Notes under the pieces: generated by a model
Seen by the model: only the letters and a program-made list of their open reading frames with translations
Databases searched by the model: none
Told to the model about the DNA's origin: nothing
Program-made: the position numbers and the translations under genes
Shown here: positions 29,169 through 39,195 of the stretch, piece by piece
How positions within the stretch are numbered: the stretch's first letter is position 1
Layout: every line of letters begins with the position of its first letter
NCBI RefSeq assembly: GCF_031583595.1
Contig: NZ_CP134145.1
Coordinates: 3,844,001-3,908,000 of the forward strand
DNA from: Thalassotalea psychrophila
Lineage (GTDB): Bacteria; Pseudomonadota; Gammaproteobacteria; Enterobacterales; Alteromonadaceae
Direction: 5' to 3'
Length of the DNA: 64,000 nt

Positions 29169-29981
29169 ATGGCTATTTATTTGCTCGGTGATATTCAGGG
29201 TTGTCATACTGAATTATGTCAATTAATGAAACTTGTTAATTTTGATCTTAACACCGATCAAATTTGGTTTACCGGTGATTTAGTAGCGCGAGGCCCTGAT
29301 TCGTTAGCAACATTGAGGCTGATAAAATCGCTAGGCAATAGTGCCAAAGTTGTTTTAGGTAATCATGACCTACATTTACTTGCTGTTCATGCAGGTATCA
29401 AAAAAGTTAAAAGAAATGATCTTGTAGATGAGTTACTTAATTCATCTGATATAGATGAGCTAATGGATTGGCTTGCACAATATCCGCTTGTAGAACAACT
29501 TCCCAATGAAAATGCCTATATGAGTCATGCGGGTTTACCGCCAGAGTGGCAACCTGAAGATGCTTTAGCACAATCAAACTTTGTACAAGAAAGAATATCG
29601 GGTAGCGAGCGTAACCATTGGCTTAACTCGATGTATGGTAATACGCCAAATAGTTGGTGTAACGCCCAAACTGAAGAAGAGAAATTTAGATATAGTGTGA
29701 ATGCCTTAACCCGTATGCGGTTTTGTTTTTCTGATGGCTCATTAGAGTTTACCAGTAAAGGATCCCCTATTGATAACCAAGACACCAACCTTTCTCCTTG
29801 GTTTAAATTATCTAAATCGATCGGCACAACTCAATGGGTATTTGGCCATTGGGCAAGCTTAAATGGTGAAGTAGATAATCCTAATATTTACGCACTTGAT
29901 ACCGGCTGTGTTTGGGGTGGAAGATTAACTATGCTGCGTTGGCATGACAAAAAAATATTTTCAGTTCCTGCACAACTATAA
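29169..29981 (+). CDS. apaH: Diadenosine tetraphosphatase (symmetrical)
   Basis: Hydrolyses Ap4A symmetrically to ADP and also removes Np4 caps from RNA. The 270-residue protein has the PPP-phosphatase motifs in order: YLLGDIQGCHTE (GDxxG), FTGDLVARGPDSL (GDxxxRG), and LGNHDLHLLA (GNHD). The start at 29169 is fixed by the GAGG from the right end of the MITE-like element. It is the last gene of the lptD cluster. Confidence 0.96.
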   Translation: MAIYLLGDIQGCHTELCQLMKLVNFDLNTDQIWFTGDLVARGPDSLATLRLIKSLGNSAKVVLGNHDLHLLAVHAGIKKVKRNDLVDELLNSSDIDELMDWLAQYPLVEQLPNENAYMSHAGLPPEWQPEDALAQSNFVQERISGSERNHWLNSMYGNTPNSWCNAQTEEEKFRYSVNALTRMRFCFSDGSLEFTSKGSPIDNQDTNLSPWFKLSKSIGTTQWVFGHWASLNGEVDNPNIYALDTGCVWGGRLTMLRWHDKKIFSVPAQL

Positions 29982-30012
29982 ACATGCTCCCCCTTCCTGA
30001 CGAAAGTCAGGA

Positions 30013-30047
30013 TCTCGTTTCTCGTTTCTCGTTTCTCGTTTCTCGTT
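30013..30047. repeat. Heptanucleotide tandem repeat (TCTCGTT)x5
   Basis: Five perfect tandem copies of TCTCGTT lie between apaH and the DyP gene, about 30 bp after the apaH stop. The run has no spacers, so it is not a CRISPR. It is probably a slippage-prone microsatellite. Confidence 0.9.
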
Positions 30048-30126
30048 TTTAAAGTATTAATATTTTTCTTTGTTAAACACAAATAAACTCATATACTTAA
30101 ATGAAATTTATAATTTGGGAATCTTC

Positions 30127-31059
30127 ATGGCTAGAGAGCAATTTGGCATTTGTGCCGAGCCAAATTTACACAGTTATTATCTGATGTTTAATGTATTAGA
30201 TAATAAAAACAAATTTATACGTAAAGCACTCGCAGCTCTGCCCGAGTTATTTGACGATTACGCAGATCAATTTTCAGAATCAAATTTGAATGCTGTTATA
30301 GCCATTGGTGCAAGTTATTGGGATGAATATTACCCTAAGGCAAAACCGATTGGATTAAAACCGTTTGCTCATATGCAGGTCGAAGACAGATTTGCACCAG
30401 CAACTAATTATGATTTATTTATAGAAATTCGCAGTGATCGAGCAGACGTAAATCATGTGGTAAGTACCAAAGTTTGTGATTTATTAAATGATGGGGTTGA
30501 GCTTGCTGAGCAAGTAAAAGGTTTTCGTTATTTAGATGGTAGAGATTTGACTGGCTTTGTCGATGGTAGTGAAAACCCTAAAGGTATGCATAAGCGTGAA
30601 GTTGCCTTAGTTAAGGAACAAGACCAAAGCGAGTTCACTAAAGGAAGTTATCTTCACATCCAACGTTATCGCCATAATATGAATTTATGGCAAACGCTCG
30701 AAGAAAAGCAGCAAGAAGATATTATCGGTAGAACCAAACGCGATGACATCGAATATGCTTCTGAAGATAAGCCGCATACAGCTCATATCAAGCGTACTAA
30801 CTTAAAAGATAATAATGGAAAATCATTAGAAATAGTTAGGCAGAGTATGCCTTATGGACACATGAAAGTTCAGGGCTTATTCTTTGTAGCATATTGTCAT
30901 ACGCCAGAAAATTTTGAGTTACAGCTTAAAAGCATGATTGAAGGTGACGGCCATGGTAACTTTGATCACTTACTTAAATATACTCAAGCTGAAACAGGTG
31001 CTGCATTTTTTGCTCCATCACTAGATTTAATTGCAGAAATTGCCGCTGAGGAAAAATAG
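30127..31059 (+). CDS. Dyp-type haem peroxidase (YfeX-like)
   Basis: Dye-decolourising peroxidase of about 310 residues. The start is set at the ATG at 30127 (MAREQFGICAEPN), which has GGGA upstream and matches the family; the upstream ATG at 30070 would add 19 unrelated residues. The DyP hallmark GFVDGSENP holds catalytic Asp146, His220 (in HIKRTN) is the likely proximal haem ligand, and RQSMPYG supplies the distal arginine. No signal peptide, so cytoplasmic like E. coli YfeX. The physiological substrate is unknown for this class. Monocistronic, ended by a shared terminator. Confidence 0.92.
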   Translation: MAREQFGICAEPNLHSYYLMFNVLDNKNKFIRKALAALPELFDDYADQFSESNLNAVIAIGASYWDEYYPKAKPIGLKPFAHMQVEDRFAPATNYDLFIEIRSDRADVNHVVSTKVCDLLNDGVELAEQVKGFRYLDGRDLTGFVDGSENPKGMHKREVALVKEQDQSEFTKGSYLHIQRYRHNMNLWQTLEEKQQEDIIGRTKRDDIEYASEDKPHTAHIKRTNLKDNNGKSLEIVRQSMPYGHMKVQGLFFVAYCHTPENFELQLKSMIEGDGHGNFDHLLKYTQAETGAAFFAPSLDLIAEIAAEEK

Positions 31060-31133
31060 TAGTAATTCGTACAATACAATTAACAGAATTAAAACCGACC
31101 GTGGTAATTAAAAGTTAATTCATCCCTCAATCA

Positions 31134-31159
31134 AAAAAGCCGACAAATGTCGGCTTTTT
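31134..31159. terminator. Bidirectional terminator between DyP gene and argR
   Basis: AAAAAGCCGAC pairs perfectly with GTCGGCTTTTT around a 4-base loop, so both strands read a hairpin followed by U residues. It serves the convergent DyP and argR transcripts. Confidence 0.9.
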
Positions 31160-31191
31160 CATAAATTTAATTTCTAGCTACAGGCTAATTA

Positions 31192-31662
31192 TCAATACAT
31201 CTTCTGAAACAATAAATTTAACTTTTCTTTAGTTACTTCAATATCGCCAACAGCAGTTGGGGCGATAAAGATAGTATCATCACCGGCTATTGTACCTAAT
31301 ACGCCATCAGCCTTACTTAATGAATCAAGTAAGCGGGCAATCAATTGGGCAGCACCTGGGCTAGTACGAACGATGATCATTACATCATTACTTTCAATAT
31401 CTAGTACAAGTTGTTTAAGTGGGCTTTTGGCTGTAGGCACGCCTAACTCAGCAGGTAAACAATAGACCATTTCTTGTCTGGCGTTGCGCGTTCTTACCGC
31501 ACCAAACTTACTGAGCATACGTGACACTTTCGATTGGCTTATATTATCAAAGCCTTCACTTTTTAATGCGTCAACTATGTCACCTTGAGAACCGAACTGT
31601 TCTTGTTTTAACAGATCTTTAAATGCATTTACTAATGCTTCTTGTTTTTGTTGTGAGCTCAT
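31192..31662 (-). CDS. argR: Arginine repressor ArgR
   Basis: Hexameric arginine-dependent repressor of arginine biosynthesis. The 156-residue protein has an N-terminal winged helix ([29 protein letters not shown] region) and a C-terminal oligomerisation and arginine-binding domain with [17 protein letters not shown] and the aspartate-rich [13 protein letters not shown], where GDD contacts the arginine ligand. It is divergent from mdh, the arrangement seen in Vibrio, Shewanella and E. coli. I saw no strong ARG box in the shared intergenic region. Confidence 0.96.
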   Translation of the reverse strand: MSSQQKQEALVNAFKDLLKQEQFGSQGDIVDALKSEGFDNISQSKVSRMLSKFGAVRTRNARQEMVYCLPAELGVPTAKSPLKQLVLDIESNDVMIIVRTSPGAAQLIARLLDSLSKADGVLGTIAGDDTIFIAPTAVGDIEVTKEKLNLLFQKMY

Positions 31663-31882
31663 ATTGTTGTCTTTTACCCTGAAAAAATGATCATTGTTAA
31701 GCTTATCTTACACATAGTGAATAACTAAACTAAAGTATCATATCAGCCTTTGCTCTGTTATGACAAAATAGTTTGTAATTTAGAGCACAATTGGGTATCT
31801 TCTGTGCCATTAAAAATAAAGTAATTACTCAACTAATCAAACGGTAGTTACTTCACTATATAAATAATATTTGGAGAGTTTC

Positions 31883-32815
31883 ATGAAAGTTGCCGTTTTA
31901 GGTGCTGCCGGTGGTATCGGTCAAGCATTATCATTATTACTAAAAACTCAATTACCTGCTGGTTCTGAGCTATCTTTATACGACGTTGCGCCAGTAGTAC
32001 CTGGTGTTGCAGTTGATTTATCTCACATCCCTACAGATGTTACTGTTAAAGGTTACGGCGCTGACGCTTTAGGTGATGCATTAACAGGTTGTGACATTGT
32101 GATCATTCCTGCAGGTATGCCACGTAAGCCTGGTATGGACCGTGCTGATTTATTCGCAGTTAACGCTGGTATCATTAAAACTTTAGCAGAAGGCATTGTT
32201 GCTAACTGTCCTAAAGCATTAGTTGGTGTTATTACTAACCCAGTTAACGGTACTGTGCCAATTGTTGCTGAAGTATTCAAAAAAGCAGGAACATATGAAG
32301 CTAACCGTGTATTTGGTGTAACTACTCTTGATGTTATCCGAAGTGAAACATTTATTGCTGAGCTTAAAGGCTTATCAACTTCAGATGTTAAAGTGCCAGT
32401 AATTGGTGGTCACTCTGGTACAACTATCTTACCTCTTCTTTCACAAGTTGAAGGTGTTGAGTTTACTCAAGCAGAAATTGATGCATTAACACCACGTATT
32501 CAAAATGCTGGTACTGAAGTTGTTATGGCTAAAGCTGGTGGCGGTTCTGCAACATTATCAATGGGCGCAGCTGCTGCTCGTTTTTGTATGTCTTTAGTTA
32601 AAGGCTTACAAGGTGAAGACGTTATTGATTACGCCTACGTTGAAGGTAACACTGGCGATGCTACATACTTCGCTCAACCTGTACGTTTAGGTAAAAACGG
32701 TGTTGAAGAATACCTACCTTACGGCGAGTTAAGTGCATATGAAGAAAATGCTAAAAACGAAATGTTAGCCACTTTAAACGCTGACATTAAAGAAGGTGCT
32801 GATTTTATCGCTTAA
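31883..32815 (+). CDS. mdh: Malate dehydrogenase (NAD)
   Basis: TCA-cycle enzyme that interconverts malate and oxaloacetate. The start is the ATG at 31883 ([16 protein letters not shown]), preceded by GGAGAG at good spacing; a TTG 12 bp upstream is unlikely. Product is 310 residues. Visible residues include the NAD-binding GAAGGIG, substrate arginines in [13 protein letters not shown], the catalytic His in GGHSGTT, and [12 protein letters not shown]. Codon use is highly biased towards T- and A-ending codons, in keeping with high expression. Monocistronic, with a strong terminator. Confidence 0.98.
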   Translation: MKVAVLGAAGGIGQALSLLLKTQLPAGSELSLYDVAPVVPGVAVDLSHIPTDVTVKGYGADALGDALTGCDIVIIPAGMPRKPGMDRADLFAVNAGIIKTLAEGIVANCPKALVGVITNPVNGTVPIVAEVFKKAGTYEANRVFGVTTLDVIRSETFIAELKGLSTSDVKVPVIGGHSGTTILPLLSQVEGVEFTQAEIDALTPRIQNAGTEVVMAKAGGGSATLSMGAAAARFCMSLVKGLQGEDVIDYAYVEGNTGDATYFAQPVRLGKNGVEEYLPYGELSAYEENAKNEMLATLNADIKEGADFIA

Positions 32816-32839
32816 TTTTAACGATTAATCACTCTTATA

Positions 32840-32867
32840 AAAACCGGCTTATTAGCCGGTTTTTTTA
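32840..32867 (+). terminator. Rho-independent terminator after mdh
   Basis: AAAACCGGCT pairs with AGCCGGTTTT around a 4-base loop, followed by a T run, 25 bp after the mdh stop. Confidence 0.9.
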
Positions 32868-33010
32868 TTTCAGGGAGGAAATAACTTAGAATTGTCAGGG
32901 ATGGTCTGAACTCTGCTATTGCCAAATGATTTAGCGCTATCTTCCAACCTATTAGTAATATTGATCTACACTTATACATTAATTAAATTAAACAATTTTA
33001 CTCAGTCATA

Positions 33011-33709
33011 ATGTTAGAAAAATTCATTAACTTTGCATTAATGCCCATATTTTATCTACAAGGTATCAAGGTACGAAAGTCTTTGCCAACCTTACCTGAA
33101 CCCGTAGGTTTACGACAGGGATTAAGTGGTGTTGGTAAACAATTGAAATTATTAATTATTGGAGATTCAGCTGCTGCAGGAGTGGGGGTTGAGCATCAAC
33201 GTAAAGCTTTACTAGGTAATCTAGTCAGCAACTTAGAAAGTCATCATCAAGTTAATTGGCAATTGCATGCTCAAACTGGAGCAACAACTATAGAGACAAT
33301 TAAAGAGGTTGATAATATTGGAAAACAAAAATTTGATGTGATCATAACGTCATTGGGAGTTAATGACGTTACCTCGAGGATCAGTGCAAGAGAATGGCTT
33401 ACTAAGCAATTACAGTTAAGAGAAAAACTAATTGCTAAATTTAGTCCTAAACTATTAATATTAAGCTCTCTTCCACCAATGGGAAAAATTCCCGCTTTAC
33501 CACAGCCATTACGTTGGTATGTGGGAGCAAGAGCTGAAGAGTTCGATCAATTATTACAATTAAGTTGTCACGGCATCACCCATCATTTACCCATTAAAAT
33601 AGGTAGCATCAGCGATATGATTGCTAAGGATGGATTTCATCCAAGTGCCGGTTTATATAAAATATGGGGGCAGCAAGTTGCACAGATGATTCGTGAACGG
33701 GTAAATTAA
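33011..33709 (+). CDS. SGNH/GDSL-family hydrolase
   Basis: A lipase- or esterase-like protein of 232 residues. SGNH blocks are visible: block I LLIIGDSAAAGVGV with the nucleophilic serine, block III SLGVNDVTS with the asparagine, and block V DGFHPSAGLY with the catalytic Asp-His pair. There is no classical signal peptide, but the N-terminus (MLEKFINFALMPIFYLQGI) is hydrophobic and may anchor it to the inner membrane. The substrate cannot be inferred. It is convergent with ispB, 14 bp apart, with no terminator recognised between them. Confidence 0.87.
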   Translation: MLEKFINFALMPIFYLQGIKVRKSLPTLPEPVGLRQGLSGVGKQLKLLIIGDSAAAGVGVEHQRKALLGNLVSNLESHHQVNWQLHAQTGATTIETIKEVDNIGKQKFDVIITSLGVNDVTSRISAREWLTKQLQLREKLIAKFSPKLLILSSLPPMGKIPALPQPLRWYVGARAEEFDQLLQLSCHGITHHLPIKIGSISDMIAKDGFHPSAGLYKIWGQQVAQMIRERVN

Positions 33710-33723
33710 ATATTTAAGGTTAT

Positions 33724-34695
33724 TTACGCGTTACGATCTACAGATAAATGTGCAAGAGCGATTAGTGCCTGCTTGTATTCAGACTCAGCTAAACAATCTA
33801 ATGCTGCAATAGCTTTCTCAGCTTCTTCTTCAGCCATTCGTTGCGTTAACTCTAATGCACCGGTTTCACGCATTGCTTTTAATACTTCATCAAGATGATC
33901 CATGCCATTACCCGTTTCAATAGCTTCTCTGATCATTACACGCTGAGTTTCATTACCGTTATGCATAGCATGCAATAATGGTAATGTTGGTTTTCCTTCA
34001 GCTAGATCATCACCAACATTTTTACCCATTTCTTGGGCATCAGCAGTGTAATCAAGCAAATCGTCTATTAATTGGAAAGCTGTACCTAAATGCATGCCAT
34101 AAAGGGTCATTGCCTTAACCATATCTTCTGATTGCTCAGTAACAACAGCAGCAAGGCGAGTAGCAGCTTCAAATAACTTAGCAGTCTTGCAATAAATTAC
34201 CTGTCTATAACTCTCTACCGTTGTGTCAGGATCGTTACAATTCATTAATTGCAGAACTTCACCTTCTGCTATTACGTTAGTTGCATTAGAAAGAACTTTC
34301 ATAATGCTCATATCATCAAGAGTAACCATCATTTGAAATGAGCGGGTATAAAGAAAGTCACCAACTAATACACTGGCACTATTACCAAAAAGTTCATTTG
34401 CTGTTTCTTTACCACGGCGCATTGATGATTCATCAACCACATCATCATGTAACAAGGTGGCAGTATGAATAAACTCAATAATAGCAGCCAAACAAATATG
34501 TTTTTCTCCTTGGTAGCCCATCGCACGGGCTGCCAGTACAGTTAATAGTGGGCGAATACGTTTACCACCAGAGTTAACTATATACATACCAAGTTGGTTT
34601 ATCAGCACAACGTCAGATTTTAATTGCGAATAAATAAGTGTATTCACAGCACTCATATCATGGTTGGCAAGTTCTTGGATTTGATTAATGTTCAT
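33724..34695 (-). CDS. ispB: Octaprenyl diphosphate synthase
   Basis: Trans-prenyltransferase that makes the C40 side chain of ubiquinone and menaquinone. The 323-residue protein has GGKRIRPLLTVLAARAMG, the first Asp-rich motif DDVVDESSMRRG and the second motif LIDDLLDYTAD. The very similar family members that make other chain lengths cannot be excluded, but the divergent position against rplU-rpmA-obgE is the conserved ispB locus. Confidence 0.95.
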   Translation of the reverse strand: MNINQIQELANHDMSAVNTLIYSQLKSDVVLINQLGMYIVNSGGKRIRPLLTVLAARAMGYQGEKHICLAAIIEFIHTATLLHDDVVDESSMRRGKETANELFGNSASVLVGDFLYTRSFQMMVTLDDMSIMKVLSNATNVIAEGEVLQLMNCNDPDTTVESYRQVIYCKTAKLFEAATRLAAVVTEQSEDMVKAMTLYGMHLGTAFQLIDDLLDYTADAQEMGKNVGDDLAEGKPTLPLLHAMHNGNETQRVMIREAIETGNGMDHLDEVLKAMRETGALELTQRMAEEEAEKAIAALDCLAESEYKQALIALAHLSVDRNA

Positions 34696-34931
34696 AGTTT
34701 ATTGGTTTGTAATTATTGTTTAGGTAATGAAATAAATGATTATTCATCTACTTTTTATATAGGCGATGATTTTACACTATTTTACCTAAGAGCAAAGATA
34801 TCTATGCAAAATAAGTATAATTAGACTGCAATTAAAGCCCTTATTCACCCTGCTTTGGGTCAATAAAAAGCAAAGGTAACTTTTTGTTATTTATTTTTCG
34901 TAAATAATTACAGTAAATTTACTAATTGGGC

Positions 34932-34960
34932 TTGCTAAGCCCTAAATCTTCGCGTAGAAT
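34932..34960 (+). promoter_or_regulatory. Predicted sigma-70 promoter of rplU-rpmA
   Basis: TTGCTA and TAGAAT are separated by exactly 17 bp and followed by a GC-rich discriminator (CCGCGA), the kind seen at stringently controlled ribosomal promoters. It lies about 60 bp upstream of the rplU ATG, leaving an untranslated leader with possible hairpins (GCGTCAC ... GGCGC). The rest of the 34696-35018 gap shows nothing else I can support. Confidence 0.55.
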
Positions 34961-35018
34961 CCGCGACCTATTATTTTAATTTGTGCGTCACTATTAATGG
35001 CGCAGTACGGAGTAGCAA

Positions 35019-35330
35019 ATGTACGCTGTATTCCAAAGCGGTGGTAAACAACACCGTGTAAGCGAAGGTCAAACTGTTCGCTTAGAGAAACTTGAACTAG
35101 AAATTGGTTCAACAGTAGAATTCGAAAATGTTTTAATGGTTGCTAATGGCGACGACATCAACATCGGAGCACCTTATGTTGCCGGTGGTAAAGTTACAGC
35201 GGAAGTTGTTTCTCAAGGTCGTGGCGATAAAGTTAAAATCGTTAAATTCAAACGTCGTAAGCATTCACGTAAGCAGCAAGGCCACCGTCAGTGGTTTACT
35301 GAAGTGAAGATTACTGGCATCAACGGTTAA
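35019..35330 (+). CDS. rplU: 50S ribosomal protein L21
   Basis: Ribosomal protein of the large subunit, 103 residues, starting [20 protein letters not shown] with the conserved [18 protein letters not shown] basic segment near the C-terminus that contacts 23S rRNA. It is followed 15 bp later by rpmA, the universal L21-L27 pair. Confidence 0.98.
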   Translation: MYAVFQSGGKQHRVSEGQTVRLEKLELEIGSTVEFENVLMVANGDDINIGAPYVAGGKVTAEVVSQGRGDKVKIVKFKRRKHSRKQQGHRQWFTEVKITGING

Positions 35331-35345
35331 TAGGAGTAGTTAAAG

Positions 35346-35603
35346 ATGGCACATAAGAAGGCAGCTGGTAGTACTCGTAACGGTCGTGATTCAGAAGCGA
35401 AACGTTTAGGTGTTAAACGTTTTGGTGGCGAGTCAGTTTTAGCGGGTAACATTATCGTTCGTCAACGTGGAACTAGATTCCATGCTGGTACTAACATGGG
35501 TATTGGTAAAGACCACACTCTATTTGCTTTATCAGATGGTAAAGTACAATTTGAAGTTAAAGGTCCTCAAAGCCGTAAGTTCGTATCAATCATTGCTGAA
35601 TAG
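35346..35603 (+). CDS. rpmA: 50S ribosomal protein L27
   Basis: Large-subunit protein of 85 residues whose flexible N-terminus ([20 protein letters not shown]) reaches the peptidyl-transferase centre. The remaining [21 protein letters not shown] is typical. It is preceded by an AGGAG ribosome site and followed by a strong terminator, so obgE downstream must have its own promoter. Confidence 0.98.
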   Translation: MAHKKAAGSTRNGRDSEAKRLGVKRFGGESVLAGNIIVRQRGTRFHAGTNMGIGKDHTLFALSDGKVQFEVKGPQSRKFVSIIAE

Positions 35604-35623
35604 TCAGTAGCGATAACGAATAT

Positions 35624-35652
35624 AAAAACTCGCTATTTAGCGAGTTTTTTTT
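35624..35652 (+). terminator. Rho-independent terminator after rpmA
   Basis: AAAAACTCGCT pairs with AGCGAGTTTTT around a 4-base loop, ending in a run of nine T residues. Confidence 0.92.
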
Positions 35653-35817
35653 TGCTTAAATAATTAAACTTTATAATTGAATTTCAAAAATTAAGTTTAG
35701 TTACGAAAAGTAACTGTTTCTAATTAGTGGTTTTTTTAATCACTGGTTATACTAATACCTATAATATTAATTTATTGATCAATATATTAGATATATACAT
35801 TTATGTTTGGAGCTTAA

Positions 35818-36996
<1,179 letters not shown>

Positions 36997-37018
36997 CAAT
37001 TACTCTCCTGCTACATTT

Positions 37019-37048
37019 AAAAGCCAGACTGTATAGTTTGGCTTTTTT
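37019..37048 (+). terminator. Rho-independent terminator after obgE
   Basis: AAAAGCCAGACT pairs with AGTTTGGCTTTT (one G-U pair), followed by T residues, about 23 bp after the obgE stop. Confidence 0.85.
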
Positions 37049-37117
37049 GTTTTTAAAGCTCTTAAATGTTTGATATTCTAGCGTCATCAAAAACATATAA
37101 TTCAATAAGAGTTTTTC

Positions 37118-37609
37118 ATGACCATATTATCTATGATTGTTGCTCACGCCAATGGCCGTGTAATTGGTAAAGACAATCAAATGCCTTGGCATATGCCTGC
37201 CGATTTAAAATATTTCAAACAAACCACATTAAAAAAGCCAGTAATAATGGGGCGAAAAACCTTCGAATCAATCGGATTTCCATTACCAGGTCGTCGAAAC
37301 ATAGTAATTAGCCGCGATGAAAGTTATCAGGCAGATGGTATTGAAACTGTAACTTCTGTTGATGCTGCATTAGACCTTGTCACTGATGTAGAAGAAATAA
37401 TGGTGATAGGTGGTGGCAGCATATACCAACACTGTTTAAAAGCAGCACAGCGGCTTTATATTACCGAAATTGACCTAGCTGTTGATGGTGATACCCTCTT
37501 CCCTGATTATAATGCAGAAAATAATTGGCAGTGCGTTAAACAAGATGCGCACTGCGCTGATGATAAGAATCCTCACAACTACAATTTTAAAGTTTACGAG
37601 CGTATTTAA
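37118..37609 (+). CDS. folA: Dihydrofolate reductase
   Basis: Reduces dihydrofolate to tetrahydrofolate with NADPH; the target of trimethoprim. The 163-residue protein has the Met20-loop region ANGRVIGKDNQMPWHMPADL with the catalytic Asp in PADL, the NADPH-binding IMGRKTFESIG and GRRNIVISR, and IMVIGGGSIYQ near the C-terminus. Single gene between the obgE terminator and the TetR regulator. Confidence 0.97.
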   Translation: MTILSMIVAHANGRVIGKDNQMPWHMPADLKYFKQTTLKKPVIMGRKTFESIGFPLPGRRNIVISRDESYQADGIETVTSVDAALDLVTDVEEIMVIGGGSIYQHCLKAAQRLYITEIDLAVDGDTLFPDYNAENNWQCVKQDAHCADDKNPHNYNFKVYERI

Positions 37610-37727
37610 ATTAAACTTATTCTTGATGATGTAGCCTGTGTTAAACTAAGCCAATACGACAAACTTTCACTTATTGGAATTAAATCACCATTCCCATATA
37701 ACAGCTTGTAGAAATTAGTTATTTTAC

Positions 37728-37747
37728 AACCGACCCATTGGTCGGTT
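37728..37747. promoter_or_regulatory. Candidate TetR operator upstream of tetR
   Basis: A perfect inverted repeat AACCGACC-CATT-GGTCGGTT lies 33 bp upstream of the TetR-family ATG, flanked by TTTACA on the left and TGTAAA on the right. A related palindrome (38429-38456) shares the GTCGGT half-site and the TTTACA/TGTAAA flanks. Autoregulation is the natural reading, but this is inference. Confidence 0.7.
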
Positions 37748-37780
37748 AGAATGTAAAGAATTATGCTGAGGTAGTAGTTT

Positions 37781-38383
37781 ATGAGAGATGCCGATCAAAC
37801 TCGTCAAAAAATATTAGAAGTTAGTGCTGATGAGATCCATAAGCATGGTTTCACCGCTACTAGTTTATCGGCAATTATCAAACGCTGTGAAATTTCCAAA
37901 GGTGCTGTGTATCACCACTTTGCCAATAAAATGGAATTAGGATACGCGGTTTTTGAAGAAGTCTTCACTCCAATGTTTTTAGCCATGTGGCAACCTGCCG
38001 TTGAAGTTGAAGACCCAATCGAGGGATTATGTCAGTTTTTTACTCAGATGAGTAAAGAATCTAGTTGTGATGAAATCGTTTGTGGGTGTCCTTTAAATAA
38101 CTTATGTCAAGAAATGTCAGGCATTGACGAGGGTTTTAGACTCAGAATTTTAAATATGCAGCAGCAACTCAATCAACTTATCTCGATAAATTTACAACGA
38201 ATTTCCGCACAATTACGCCCTGAAATAGACGTCACCCAAGTAGCCTACTTTATTGTTGCCAGTTTTAATGGTTCATCAAACTTAAGTAAGAGCTCACAAA
38301 ACAAAGATTTGTTCGATAAAGTAATTAATGAACTTTGTTTATACATTCGTAGCCTAAGAAAAAATAACAAACCTACCCAATAG
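37781..38383 (+). CDS. TetR/AcrR family transcriptional regulator
   Basis: A one-component repressor of 200 residues. The N-terminal helix-turn-helix is clear (TATSLSAIIKRCEISKGAVYHH region, residues about 25-47), followed by a TetR_C-type ligand domain with an unusual CDEIVCGCPLNNLCQEM cysteine-rich stretch (four Cys within about 15 residues). The ligand is unknown. Palindromic operator candidates lie on both sides of the gene, suggesting it controls itself and the downstream MlaC-like gene. Whether it also controls the RND pump at 39.2-43.5 kb is open, as no matching site was seen upstream of that operon. Confidence 0.9.
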   Translation: MRDADQTRQKILEVSADEIHKHGFTATSLSAIIKRCEISKGAVYHHFANKMELGYAVFEEVFTPMFLAMWQPAVEVEDPIEGLCQFFTQMSKESSCDEIVCGCPLNNLCQEMSGIDEGFRLRILNMQQQLNQLISINLQRISAQLRPEIDVTQVAYFIVASFNGSSNLSKSSQNKDLFDKVINELCLYIRSLRKNNKPTQ

Positions 38384-38428
38384 CTCATTGTTTTAGCACA
38401 AAATAGTATAACTAATATTTACTAATTA

Positions 38429-38456
38429 TTTACATACCGCACGGTCGGTATGTAAA
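38429..38456. promoter_or_regulatory. Second candidate TetR operator, upstream of MlaC-like gene
   Basis: The palindrome TTTACATACCG-CACGGT-CGGTATGTAAA (11-bp arms) sits about 88 bp upstream of the MlaC-like ATG. It shares the TTTACA/TGTAAA flanks and the GTCGGT half-site with the site at 37728-37747. Confidence 0.65.
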
Positions 38457-38543
38457 ATAACAGCAATTATTAAAAATAATATATTTATTTTAACTAGAAT
38501 TAACCTAGTGATCTCAGTTCACATAAAGAAACAAGGAATGACC

Positions 38544-39146
38544 ATGAAACGATTATTCGTAATTTCCCTATTCATCATTATCAGCTTTAACAGTATTGCA
38601 GTTGAGGAACAACTTTCACCATATAACGTGATTAACAATACAGGGAATAATTTATTTACCCGAATTGCTACCGAGCAAGAGTTGTTAAAAACATCTCCTG
38701 AGGTAATGATTGAAATTGTTGAGCAAGAATTAATGCCAGCGATAGACTATAAATATGCGGCATTCAAAATTTTGGGAAAACATCTCAAAAAAATGAGCAA
38801 AGTTCAAAAACAAAACTTTATTATTTCAATGCGAAGTTACTTAGTTAAAACTTATGCAACAGCCCTTAACCAGTATAACAATCAAGTAGTAAGCTTTGAG
38901 CCAGAACGCCCAACCAATGGAGCAAAGATTGTTCCGGTAGATGCGATTATTTCTAATATTAATGCGCCAGACATCACCATTACTTTTCAAATGCGTCAAA
39001 ATAGAAAATCAAAGCAATGGAAAGCTTATGACATGATTATCGAGGGTGTTTCTTTATTAGCAACTAAACGAGCTGAAATTAATAGCCGTATTGCTAAAAG
39101 TGATATTGATCAAGTAACTCTTGAGTTAGCTGTAATAAGAAAATAG
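38544..39146 (+). CDS. MlaC/Ttg2D-like periplasmic phospholipid-binding protein
   Basis: A 200-residue exported protein of the toluene-tolerance Ttg2/MlaC family, which shuttles phospholipids across the periplasm in the Mla system. I take the ATG at 38544 (MKRLFVISLFIIISFNSIAV), which has AAGGA 6 bases upstream. The mature part keeps the family layout (ATEQELLKTSPEVMIEIVEQ, KYAAFKILGKHLKKMSKVQ, FIISMRSYLVKTYATAL, then a beta-rich half with WKAYDMIIEGVSLL). No other mla genes are here, so it is an orphan copy, probably under the adjacent TetR. Transport of another lipid is possible. Confidence 0.8.
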   Translation: MKRLFVISLFIIISFNSIAVEEQLSPYNVINNTGNNLFTRIATEQELLKTSPEVMIEIVEQELMPAIDYKYAAFKILGKHLKKMSKVQKQNFIISMRSYLVKTYATALNQYNNQVVSFEPERPTNGAKIVPVDAIISNINAPDITITFQMRQNRKSKQWKAYDMIIEGVSLLATKRAEINSRIAKSDIDQVTLELAVIRK

Positions 39147-39154
39147 ATAAATCA

Positions 39155-39180
39155 AAAGGGATTGAATTCACAATCCCTTT
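39155..39180. terminator. Hairpin between MlaC-like gene and RND permease
   Basis: AAAGGGATTG pairs with CAATCCCTTT around AATTCA, between two convergent genes. It has A- and T-rich shoulders and can act for both strands. Confidence 0.7.
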
Positions 39181-39195
39181 ATTCAAATCTTTGCT

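Noticed and set aside
30013..30047. CRISPR-like array at the TCTCGTT repeat
   Set aside because: Units are 7 bp and contiguous with no spacers; the 87-, 44- and 36-bp pairs elsewhere are also not arrays with spacers. No cas genes.
31663..31882. ARG box in the argR-mdh intergenic region
   Set aside because: Only a weak match (AGTGAATAACTA) was seen, without a paired half-site.
34624..34824. 66-residue plus-strand ORF between ispB and rplU
   Set aside because: It overlaps the ispB 5' end antisense, has no ribosome site and no protein-like pattern.
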